From assembly GCA_016205055.1 (NCBI GenBank), contig JACQJK010000054.1:1-7199 (forward strand): a DNA stretch of 7,199 nt, read 5' to 3'. The position numbers were made by a program, and so were the translations under genes. The stretch is from Candidatus Doudnabacteria bacterium (GTDB lineage: Bacteria > Patescibacteriota > Doudnabacteria > UBA920 > 2-01-FULL-50-11). This document shows positions 1 through 4,686 of the stretch, in pieces. Within the stretch, counting starts at the first letter, position 1, and every line of letters starts with the position of its first letter. Under the pieces are notes generated by a model, which saw only the letters and a list, made by a program, of their open reading frames with translations, did no database searches and had not been told where the DNA came from.

Positions 1-9
1 TTAAGGCGA

Positions 10-110
10 AATTTCAGATTTGCGAGCGAAAATGCTGAAGCGGAATGAAGACGTAATCGCAGTATTACGGCGAATTCCGATGAAGCATTTGCAGCCGAAA
101 AGCTGAAATT
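10..110. repeat. Nested imperfect palindrome (long hairpin element)
   Basis: Four pairs of complementary segments nest in the correct order around one centre. AATTTCAG (10-17) pairs with CTGAAATT (103-110), AAATGCT (30-36) with AGCATTT (84-90), CGGAAT (41-46) with ATTCCG (74-79), and CGTAAT (52-57) with ATTACG (64-69), leaving a 6-base loop. The unpaired segments between them are nearly equal in length on the two sides and rich in GCGAA/GAAG-type purine motifs. The whole can fold as one rod with symmetric internal loops. No convincing gene covers it; one minus-strand frame is open throughout but reads as low-complexity Ser/Ala/Phe sequence. It could be a structured RNA, an end of a small non-autonomous mobile element, or a dispersed intergenic repeat. 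The pairing is seen directly; the function is unknown. Confidence 0.7.
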
Positions 111-189
111 GCAGACAAAATGGGGTTTTTAGATGACCTCATAGTGATTTTTCTAAATTTTGCTGCCGTATGCTTAAAAGTCAAATGAC

Positions 190-1116
190 ATGAAGTATCA
201 AATCCCTGATCAGGTTTTGGAAAAATTGAACAAACTTTTTTTGCGATGGGGATTGAAGCCGGAGGACTGGGTCTTGACGACGGAGCCGTCTTTACAGCGC
301 AGCGGCTATGAGATTATCGACGAGAAGAATCCTTTCGAAATCGATCTTTGGGTAAAGTTAGCAAGCTTGCCCTGGAGAGCAACCAGTGGTTGGATGACCT
401 TGCCTCCCAAGAATTCCAAGTATCTGGCGCAACTGGAGCATTTCGTGAAAACCGTCGGTTACTCTCTTCACATGGTGCCATCGCCCTTTGCGGGTTATAC
501 CCCCGGGAAACTCTCCGGGGCGGTTGATTATCTCTTGCCGGACGGTAAAAAAATAAAAATTATGACGCCCTTAATGTACATCGACCAATTGGTTTACCTG
601 GTAACACATCGTTCGACGAGGAAGGCTTTTCGATCGAGGATCCCCAAATTGTTGCTTCGCGTAAAAGATGTGTTGAGGATTGCTCGGAGGAAACAAGACA
701 CAAAAACCATAAGAGCGTGTAAGCGGTTTTTGCGAGTCGCAGAAAAGTTACGCCCGACCCCGGGACATTCGGTTGACATTTTTCAAACCCCTTCACAAGA
801 TGGCATAAAGGGCCAGGGCATAGGCGCAAAAACAGTAAACGGCAGCGCACGATTGATTCTGCATGCGCTCGACTTTGGGAAAATGAAAAAAGGAGAGATT
901 CTGGTCGCGCCTGATACAAACCCGGAATACATATTAATTTTAAGGAAAGCCAAAGCGATCATAACCGATAACGGCGGCATTTCATGTCACGCCGCCATCA
1001 TTGCCCGGGAATTTGGCATTCCGGCGGTTGTCGGGACGAAAATCGCAACCCGCATTCTGAAAGACGGCGATAAAATTTTGTTGGACGCAAAACGAGGGAC
1101 GGTGAAGGAATTGTAA
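190..1116 (+). CDS. Protein with C-terminal phosphohistidine swivel domain (PEP-utilizing enzyme mobile domain); N-terminal part possibly nucleotidyltransferase-like
   Basis: This 308-residue protein has two parts. Residues about 208-308 are a PEP-utilizers mobile domain, recognisable from GEILVAPDTNPEY (236-248), the AIITDNGGISCHAAIIARE stretch and a closing GD-x-I-LLDA. His267, in CHAAI, matches the histidine that is transiently phosphorylated in PEP synthase, PPDK and enzyme I. Residues 1-200 are not a kinase or PEP-binding barrel. They contain an acidic EIDLWV segment (50-55) after a Ser-Gly, and later a TP...KLLLRVKDVLRIA helix, an arrangement that faintly recalls nucleotidyltransferase-fold proteins of the AbiEii/MNT kind. 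That assignment is weak. No SD site precedes ATG 190, and no confident promoter is visible in the leader. A hairpin plus T-run follows the stop. Its phosphate donor and target cannot be read from the sequence. The swivel domain is secure; the N-terminal call is tentative. Confidence 0.88.
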   Translation: MKYQIPDQVLEKLNKLFLRWGLKPEDWVLTTEPSLQRSGYEIIDEKNPFEIDLWVKLASLPWRATSGWMTLPPKNSKYLAQLEHFVKTVGYSLHMVPSPFAGYTPGKLSGAVDYLLPDGKKIKIMTPLMYIDQLVYLVTHRSTRKAFRSRIPKLLLRVKDVLRIARRKQDTKTIRACKRFLRVAEKLRPTPGHSVDIFQTPSQDGIKGQGIGAKTVNGSARLILHALDFGKMKKGEILVAPDTNPEYILILRKAKAIITDNGGISCHAAIIAREFGIPAVVGTKIATRILKDGDKILLDAKRGTVKEL

Positions 1117-1130
1117 TGTCACCTTTTTTT
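1101..1130 (+). terminator. Probable rho-independent terminator of the first swivel gene
   Basis: GGTGA (1101-1105), inside the last codons of the gene, can pair with TCACC (1119-1123). Seven T residues (1124-1130) follow directly. The stem is short (5 bp) and the loop long (13 nt), so it may be weak. Its 3' arm and T-run belong to the 33-bp repeat that starts at 1117. Confidence 0.5.
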
Positions 1131-1149
1131 GCGATCGTGAAAAAAGCGT
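1117..1149. repeat. 33-bp direct repeat, copy 1, with palindromic core
   Basis: The 33 bases are identical to 2617-2649, in the same orientation and exactly 1,500 bp away. A looser match continues to about 1163 (AATTTATT against GATTTATT). Inside is a dyad: CTTTTTT on the left and AAAAAAG on the right of a perfect CGATCG, with only G/T mispairs next to the centre. This copy starts directly after the stop codon of the first swivel gene. It may be a bidirectional terminator, a protein-binding site, or the boundary of an inserted or duplicated unit. Confidence 0.85.
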
Positions 1150-1224
1150 CCATAGAATTTATTACTTTAGTTTACCGAAGCAGTTTACAGAAATGAAGGC
1201 AGGGATTTTTTGGATGTTTGGTTT

Positions 1225-1244
1225 AAAAAAATCCGCCTGGGCGG
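1225..1244 (-). terminator. Rho-independent terminator of the 160-residue protein gene
   Basis: Read on the minus strand, CCGCCCAGGCGG begins two bases after the TAA stop and forms a 4-bp GC stem with a CCAG loop. One A and then seven T residues (complement of 1225-1231) follow. This is a compact, standard terminator in the right place. Confidence 0.72.
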
Positions 1245-1245
1245 G

Positions 1246-1728
1246 TTATTGGATTGTGATCTGGCCGGATCTGATGCGCTCACGGATCAACTCGGGGTCA
1301 AAGTACTCAAACTCGACCTCTTGGAAGACCCGATGGTAATACGCAGCTCCTTCCGGAGTTTGAAAGAAGGCGTTCAATTCTCGGGCTTCCCAGGGGTGTT
1401 TGAGCCGAATGAAATGGGCCATTCCGTTTTCGCCGACCGGAGGAACGACCCGGTGAAGCTTTTTTTGTTCGCGCAAGATGTCGCGCTTGTCATTGTGGCT
1501 GACGGTTGGGGACTGCCGCAAGCTTATAAAAACGTTCAGAAAGGTTTCCAGCTCAAGATCGACAAAGAGCGCTAATGCTTGTGGGATCAGGCGGCCGTCG
1601 GGTCGGCGCACGAAAAGGAAAACAGCGGTTTTAATTTCTGGCGGCTTTCCTTCGCCGTAAAACTGCTCCAGCCACTGCAGATCAGAACGGGTTTTGTGCG
1701 CGCGATAACGCCAGTAGCTGCTGGGCAT
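1246..1728 (-). CDS. Uncharacterised 160-residue protein
   Basis: I do not recognise this protein. The start at 1728 (MPSSYWRYR) is chosen because a strong AAAGGAG site lies 5 bases upstream; the longer frame to 1770 has no such site. It is a soluble-looking, charged and aromatic protein with no signal peptide or membrane segment. A predicted beta segment, KTAVFLFVRRPDGRLIPQAL (33-52), leads into a hydrophobic helix (54-70). A basic linker follows (80-94, DKRDILREQKKLHRV), then a region ending in an acidic-aromatic EVEFEYFDPEL (137-147). The PEGAAYYHRVFQEVEF part might be an oligomerisation or binding segment. It lies downstream of the first histidine-phosphatase gene on the same strand, but a terminator at 1773-1800 separates them, so it may need its own promoter or read-through. 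It has its own terminator as well. It is very likely a real gene because of the SD site, the terminator and the length. Confidence 0.8.
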   Translation of the reverse strand: MPSSYWRYRAHKTRSDLQWLEQFYGEGKPPEIKTAVFLFVRRPDGRLIPQALALFVDLELETFLNVFISLRQSPTVSHNDKRDILREQKKLHRVVPPVGENGMAHFIRLKHPWEARELNAFFQTPEGAAYYHRVFQEVEFEYFDPELIRERIRSGQITIQ

Positions 1729-1733
1729 GGTTT

Positions 1734-1740
1734 CTCCTTT
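1734..1740 (-). promoter_or_regulatory. Shine-Dalgarno site fixing the start of the 160-residue protein
   Basis: AAAGGAG on the minus strand lies 5 nt before ATG 1728-1726. It selects this start over the upstream in-frame Met at 1770, which has no such site. Confidence 0.8.
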
Positions 1741-1772
1741 TTCAGTTTTGGTCAAATATATCACAGCCAAAC

Positions 1773-1800
1773 AAAAAAGGGAAGCCGAAAGTGGTTTCCC
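1773..1800 (-). terminator. Rho-independent terminator of histidine-phosphatase gene 1
   Basis: Immediately after the TAA stop, the minus strand reads GGGAA (complement of 1796-1800) and TTCCC (complement of 1779-1783). After one A/C mismatch, two more C-G pairs extend the stem below an ACTTTC loop. Six T residues (complement of 1773-1778) follow. Confidence 0.75.
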
Positions 1801-2487
1801 TTACAGAGCGTCGAGGGCAAACTGCATGGACCGAAGCCAGGCCGGCTGGCGAATCTGTTCGAGTCGCACAAAATGCCCGTTCATGAAATGCGCGACAAAG
1901 CCCTCGCACTTGTCGAACTGTCCGCCAATCTCTCCCATGCCTTGCCCTGCCAGCGTTTCGGAGTTGATCTGCAGGGCAATGCAGACACCCTCGATCGCCG
2001 CACCGTGCATCACCAGCAGTGAGTCGCCGTCCAGCTTGCCCTGGACGTTCACTGCACCCAACGCTTCGGTGGCTTTGAGTTCAAGCGCAGCCGCGCAATC
2101 TGGGGCCAGGAAAAGCGCGGTTTCGGTTTCGATGGCGTAAGTGGCCGCCCAGTTTTTGGCCCGCTTCAGGGCTTCGACCACGACCGGCCTCGTGTCCGAG
2201 GAAAAGTCGTCGAGGTCGTGGTTGATGTGGATGGTGGGGAATTCCCCTCTCCACAACCCGGCCTCCCTGCTCCAGCCGGAAACTCCGGCGAGGAACGGAG
2301 GGATGGTGCGTATGGCGCGCGGCTGGGGTGATGAGCAGGCGTAAGAGAAAACCGGGTTGAAGCGCTTGCGCACCTCGGTTCCCATGGCAAAGGCGGTGAT
2401 CAGCCCGCCCTGGGTTGGGGTTTGCGGGTCATACTTGTTGGACTTGTCCCGCTCGACGTGCCGGATAACGAATACGCGAGATAGCAT
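1801..2487 (-). CDS. Histidine phosphatase superfamily protein, paralog 1
   Basis: This 228-residue protein of the phosphoglycerate mutase-like (histidine phosphatase) superfamily would form a phosphohistidine on its N-terminal RH motif while removing phosphate from a substrate. The catalytic signature is RHVER with Arg9-His10. The phosphate-pocket arginine is in SSPQPRA (Arg57), and the second histidine is in VMHGAAIEG (His161). A conserved-looking GEIGGQFDKCEGF follows (185-197). The start at 2487 is set by an AAGGAGG site 9 nt upstream; the frame opens 20 codons earlier but without an SD. Promoter and terminator are both visible, so the gene is probably transcribed alone. It is clearly paralogous to the gene at 2834-3508: they share SRVF..RH.ER near the start, the SPQ.RA pocket and IGGQ....EGF near the end. 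The substrate is unknown; small phosphoesters and protein phosphohistidine (as for SixA) are both possible. Confidence 0.88.
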   Translation of the reverse strand: MLSRVFVIRHVERDKSNKYDPQTPTQGGLITAFAMGTEVRKRFNPVFSYACSSPQPRAIRTIPPFLAGVSGWSREAGLWRGEFPTIHINHDLDDFSSDTRPVVVEALKRAKNWAATYAIETETALFLAPDCAAALELKATEALGAVNVQGKLDGDSLLVMHGAAIEGVCIALQINSETLAGQGMGEIGGQFDKCEGFVAHFMNGHFVRLEQIRQPAWLRSMQFALDAL

Positions 2488-2496
2488 GGTTTCTGT

Positions 2497-2503
2497 CCTC
2501 CTT
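2497..2503 (-). promoter_or_regulatory. Shine-Dalgarno site fixing the start of histidine phosphatase 1
   Basis: AAGGAGG on the minus strand, 9 nt before ATG 2487-2485. It decides between this start and the Met at 2547, which lies inside the predicted promoter. Confidence 0.8.
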
Positions 2504-2518
2504 GGGGATAGAAGCGGT

Positions 2519-2547
2519 ATACTACTATAAATCGCCAGAAAAATCAA
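2519..2547 (-). promoter_or_regulatory. Predicted sigma-70-type promoter of histidine phosphatase 1
   Basis: On the minus strand, TTGATT (complement of 2542-2547) and TAGTAT (complement of 2519-2524) are separated by 17 bases. The 29-base stretch matches the corresponding stretch upstream of phosphatase 2 at 21 of 29 positions by hand alignment, which supports its being functional. A start of transcription near 2511 would leave a leader of about 25 nt. Confidence 0.6.
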
Positions 2548-2561
2548 GCGTTTCAGGTTTG

Positions 2562-2579
2562 GCGCAGTTTTTTGTGCGC
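2562..2579. other. Small inverted repeat upstream of the phosphatase 1 promoter
   Basis: GCGCA (2562-2566) and TGCGC (2575-2579) flank an 8-base T-rich spacer. The repeat lies 15 bp upstream of the predicted -35 box. It may be an operator or simply chance. Confidence 0.3.
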
Positions 2580-2600
2580 TTCCTGAAAAGACCCATCAAA

Positions 2601-2630
2601 GTGGCACAGGGTTTCCTGTCACCTTTTTTT
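2601..2630 (+). terminator. Terminator-like hairpin at repeat copy 2, with no plus-strand gene before it
   Basis: GTG (2601-2603) and ACAGG (2606-2610) pair with CAC (2620-2622) and CCTGT (2615-2619). This gives an 8-bp stem with a 2-base bulge and a GTTT loop. One C and seven T residues (2624-2630) follow. It has terminator form on the plus strand, but the 1.3 kb upstream encodes only minus-strand genes. It may be the leftover 3' end of a lost plus-strand gene. Confidence 0.55.
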
Positions 2631-2649
2631 GCGATCGTGAAAAAAGCGT
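2617..2649. repeat. 33-bp direct repeat, copy 2, with palindromic core
   Basis: Identical over all 33 bases to copy 1 at 1117-1149, with the same orientation. The bases just outside the left edge differ between copies, but both left flanks can pair with the shared TGTCACC to make a terminator-like stem. This copy lies between the promoter side of phosphatase 1 and the terminator side of phosphatase 2. Confidence 0.85.
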
Positions 2650-2683
2650 ACAGGAGATTTATTTCATTGTTATTTCTTTGACA

Positions 2684-2773
2684 GAATGTCTACTTCGAGA
2701 ACACGTGCTTCGAGCATACCTTCTTCAAGAATGCCTACTACGAAAATACCTCCTGCGGAATACGGCACTGGCG
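2684..2773. repeat. Degenerate 15-bp tandem repeat, about five units and a partial sixth
   Basis: Units begin at 2684, 2699, 2714, 2729, 2744 and, partly, 2759. An approximate consensus is GAATACCTACTTCGA. In the plus-strand frame starting at 2685 the units read as five-residue blocks (VYFEN, TCFEH, TFFKN, AYYEN), like pentapeptide-repeat protein coils. That frame is closed by TGA at 2679 and TAA at 2793 and has no start codon. The opposite strand has a 32-residue frame from GTG 2768 to TAA 2670 with a similar five-residue rhythm (GILEE, GMLEA, RVLEV) but no SD site. This may be a gene fragment or a minisatellite. The stretch 2548-2833 otherwise holds only the promoter side of phosphatase 1, repeat copy 2 and a terminator. 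Confidence 0.7.
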
Positions 2774-2805
2774 AGGACTAATTTTTTTGCGCTAATAGAC
2801 GATCT

Positions 2806-2832
2806 AAAAAAAGACCGTTCCAAAGAACAGTC
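2806..2832 (-). terminator. Rho-independent terminator of histidine-phosphatase gene 2
   Basis: Read on the minus strand, GACTGTTC pairs with GAACGGTC (8 bp with one G-T) across a TTTG loop. Seven T residues (complement of 2806-2812) follow. It begins directly after the TAA stop and is the strongest terminator in the window. Confidence 0.85.
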
Positions 2833-2833
2833 C

Positions 2834-3508
2834 TTATAAGACGTCGCAGTCCAGGGTGGAAAGAGTGACCAGGTGGGAGGGCCGGCGGATGAGCTCGACT
2901 CGGTTGATAAGCCCCGGTTCGTCAAAGGCCACCATGAATCCCTCCATGGTGTTGAGCTGACCGCCGATTGAAGCAAGGTTGAACGGCGTGGTACCGTCCA
3001 ACATCCTCTTCAGCAGAAGACACCCGGCTTCCAGGGAAGGGCTGTGGCCGATCAGCAGCTGATCGGCCGAAGTTTGAGAAAGCTTCTCGACGACATCGAC
3101 CATTTCCGCTCCCCTCGTGTGCAAGACGTCGAGACCTTCGGGGAAGCTGAAGAATTCTTCTTCGTGGGTTCGCGTGCTTTGCTTGGCACGCTCCTTGGCT
3201 TCCGCGAGAGCGGATTGGACAGTGGGACGCGGGTCGGTGAAGTTGTCGTTGAGCATGTGTTCCCGGAGGATCAGGGGAAGCGGCGGATAGTAGCCCAAAA
3301 TCCCTCGCAGTCCGCCAGTGAAAAGCACCGCCGTGCTCACAGCTCGGACCTGCGGCGAGCATACGTATTGCTTCATGTCAGGCGAGTACCGCTGCCTGAC
3401 GAACATACCCATGCCGTAGGCGAGCAGTTCGCCTAACGGCGTGGGGTTTTGGTCCGGGTCGCCGACAACGCGCTCTGTGTGACGGAAACAAAAGACTCGT
3501 GAAGTCAT
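2834..3508 (-). CDS. Histidine phosphatase superfamily protein, paralog 2
   Basis: This 224-residue protein is the second histidine phosphatase superfamily member. The nucleophile motif is FRHTER, with Arg9-His10. It continues with NPTPLGELLAYGMG (21-34), the phosphate-pocket CSPQVRAVST (Arg55), and the second catalytic histidine in LLIGHSPSLEAG (His155). The carboxyl end has IGGQLNTMEGF (181-191), matching paralog 1. The start at 3508 is chosen for the AAGGAGG site 7 nt upstream; the frame extends 19 codons further without an SD. It has its own promoter and a strong terminator. The promoter lies back to back with that of the plus-strand swivel operon, so the two may share a control region. 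As in its paralog, the catalytic residues are intact and an active phosphatase or mutase is expected. The substrate is unknown. A link to phosphohistidine on the neighbouring swivel proteins is only a guess from location. Confidence 0.9.
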   Translation of the reverse strand: MTSRVFCFRHTERVVGDPDQNPTPLGELLAYGMGMFVRQRYSPDMKQYVCSPQVRAVSTAVLFTGGLRGILGYYPPLPLILREHMLNDNFTDPRPTVQSALAEAKERAKQSTRTHEEEFFSFPEGLDVLHTRGAEMVDVVEKLSQTSADQLLIGHSPSLEAGCLLLKRMLDGTTPFNLASIGGQLNTMEGFMVAFDEPGLINRVELIRRPSHLVTLSTLDCDVL

Positions 3509-3515
3509 AACACTG

Positions 3516-3522
3516 CCTCCTT
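3516..3522 (-). promoter_or_regulatory. Shine-Dalgarno site fixing the start of histidine phosphatase 2
   Basis: AAGGAGG on the minus strand, 7 nt before ATG 3508-3506. It favours this start over the Met at 3565, which lies at the predicted -35 box. Confidence 0.82.
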
Positions 3523-3536
3523 GCAGTTGTCGTGAC

Positions 3537-3565
3537 AGATTACCACAAATTGCCCGTAAGATCAA
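3537..3565 (-). promoter_or_regulatory. Predicted promoter of histidine phosphatase 2
   Basis: On the minus strand, TTGATC (complement of 3560-3565) and TAATCT (complement of 3537-3542) are 17 bases apart, with a TG one base before the -10 box (extended -10). The -10 box itself is poor, but the whole 29-base stretch is similar to the promoter of paralog 1. This suggests the promoter was duplicated along with the gene. Confidence 0.55.
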
Positions 3566-3578
3566 GGGGTGATAAAAT
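3550..3578 (+). promoter_or_regulatory. Predicted promoter of the swivel-HAD-swivel operon
   Basis: TTGCCC (3550-3555) and TAAAAT (3573-3578) are 17 bases apart. They lie 34 bases before ATG 3613, giving a short leader. The boxes overlap the divergent promoter of phosphatase 2, so the two polymerases would compete for the same DNA. Confidence 0.5.
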
Positions 3579-3612
3579 GTTTTAGTGAGCAGGGTTTTTA
3601 TCCTGAAAAAAA

Positions 3613-4686
3613 ATGCAAGAAATCCATTTAATCTTCACTCGCGATTTTGACCAGTGGGTGCAGGAAATGGTCAGGAATTCGCTGGTCAAAGATTGTCCAA
3701 AAGTTTGGGGAACTGGTTTTTCCGATCAGATCGTGCATTTCAACGGTCAAACTTTCGAATGGTATCGTTACAAAGCCGATATGGATCGGGTGAGCAAATT
3801 CATGGTTAAAAAGCCGTTAGGCGACCGAATTTACAGCCCTAAAACCCAAACAGGATTTTTAGCTGATGTTGCGCGTTTGCGGCGAACGCTGAAGTCGCCG
3901 CAAGCAGTAAGACGCGCCGAACAGGAGCATCTTGCAAATTTAGAGAAACTCTTCCGAAAATTTTATCCTTATTACCCTTTGGGAATTTTTTTGCCTGGGG
4001 CTTGGAAAAACGACTTTTTGCGGTATCACGGAAGCAGCGGCAAGCGCGTTTTAAAAACGCTCACGCACAGCCGTGAAAAAAGCGAAGGACTGTTAAAAGA
4101 AGTGGGATTGCATTTGCGAAAATGGCTTGGACCAAAACTGGTAAAATATCAATCCTCGCGCGAGTTTGTTCGGCTGTTGTCGGTCGCCGAAATTAGAAAG
4201 TTCGTGTTCGAGCAAAAATTGCCAAGCCAGCAAGTTTTAAAAGCCCGATCCCGTGGCTATGTGTATTTTGCGGGAAGAATTTTGCCGACGCGAAATTTTG
4301 TTGGATTTTTAAAAAGGAAAAAAATTAAAGTCGGCAACTTGGAAAATTCGCCATCTGGCGCGCATGGTGTCAGCGGTACGGTGGCATATTCTGGGCAGGG
4401 CGTCACGCGTGGACGGGCGCAAAGAATTTTCAATTCTGACCAGGTTTCGGGTTTTAAAAATGGCAGGATTTTAGTTACTCCCATGACTTCGCCGGAGTAT
4501 TTACCGGCGATGAAGATCGCGCGTGCGATCGTGACTGACGAAGGCGGGGTCACTTCGCACGCCGCGATCGTCGCCCGCGAATTAAAAAAGCCCTGCCTAA
4601 TCGGAACCAGAATCGCGACCAAGTTTTTTCGTAACGGCGATTTGGTGGAAATAAATTGGAAATCGGGATCACTCAAAAAGCTATGA
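3613..4686 (+). CDS. Protein with C-terminal phosphohistidine swivel domain (PEP-utilizing enzyme mobile domain), first gene of operon
   Basis: This 357-residue protein ends in a complete swivel domain (about 251-357). The key parts are SGTVAYSGQGVTRGRAQRI, then GRILVTPMTSPEYLPAM (284-300), then the ARAIVTDEGGVTSHAAIVAR stretch with His316 as the expected phosphate carrier, and a closing GDLVEI. Residues 1-250 are mostly helical and not a recognised catalytic domain. The LLSVAEIRKFVFEQK...KARSRGYV segment (188-217) resembles the linker before the swivel domain in rifampicin phosphotransferase and PEP synthase-like proteins. The ATP-grasp part of those enzymes (usually more than 750 residues in all) is absent. 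The A-rich leader has no SD site. Its TGA stop overlaps the ATG of the HAD gene by 4 bases, so translation is probably coupled. Its role would be to carry phosphate between partners; the partners are not identifiable here. Confidence 0.9.
   Translation: MQEIHLIFTRDFDQWVQEMVRNSLVKDCPKVWGTGFSDQIVHFNGQTFEWYRYKADMDRVSKFMVKKPLGDRIYSPKTQTGFLADVARLRRTLKSPQAVRRAEQEHLANLEKLFRKFYPYYPLGIFLPGAWKNDFLRYHGSSGKRVLKTLTHSREKSEGLLKEVGLHLRKWLGPKLVKYQSSREFVRLLSVAEIRKFVFEQKLPSQQVLKARSRGYVYFAGRILPTRNFVGFLKRKKIKVGNLENSPSGAHGVSGTVAYSGQGVTRGRAQRIFNSDQVSGFKNGRILVTPMTSPEYLPAMKIARAIVTDEGGVTSHAAIVARELKKPCLIGTRIATKFFRNGDLVEINWKSGSLKKL

Noticed and set aside
1..130. Palindrome plus T-run at 126-130 as an ordinary terminator of an upstream gene
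   Set aside because: The T-run begins 15 bases after the outer stem and is only five long, and the outer stem is AT-rich. The structure is far larger than a usual terminator.
560..980. Minus-strand frames opposite the first swivel gene
   Set aside because: They are overlapped fully by the swivel gene, whose C-terminal domain is unmistakable, and have no SD sites.
1210..2344. Several plus-strand open frames (1210-1575, 1579-2022, 1727-2140, 2141-2344)
   Set aside because: They lie opposite the 160-residue gene and phosphatase 1, show no family motifs or SD sites, and arise from the GC-rich codons of the minus-strand genes.
1117..2649. 33-bp repeats as dif/Xer or integron attC sites
   Set aside because: The arm lengths around a 6-bp centre are roughly dif-like, but the arms are homopolymer T and A runs without the conserved XerC/XerD arm bases. 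attC core sites are not visible, and no recombinase gene is in the window.
10..2773. CRISPR array
   Set aside because: The 33-bp repeat occurs only twice, 1.5 kb apart, and the 15-bp units are contiguous without spacers. No cas gene is present.
3044..3436. Plus-strand 130-residue frame
   Set aside because: It is the antisense of phosphatase 2, whose catalytic motifs, SD site and terminator are all present. No independent signal supports it.
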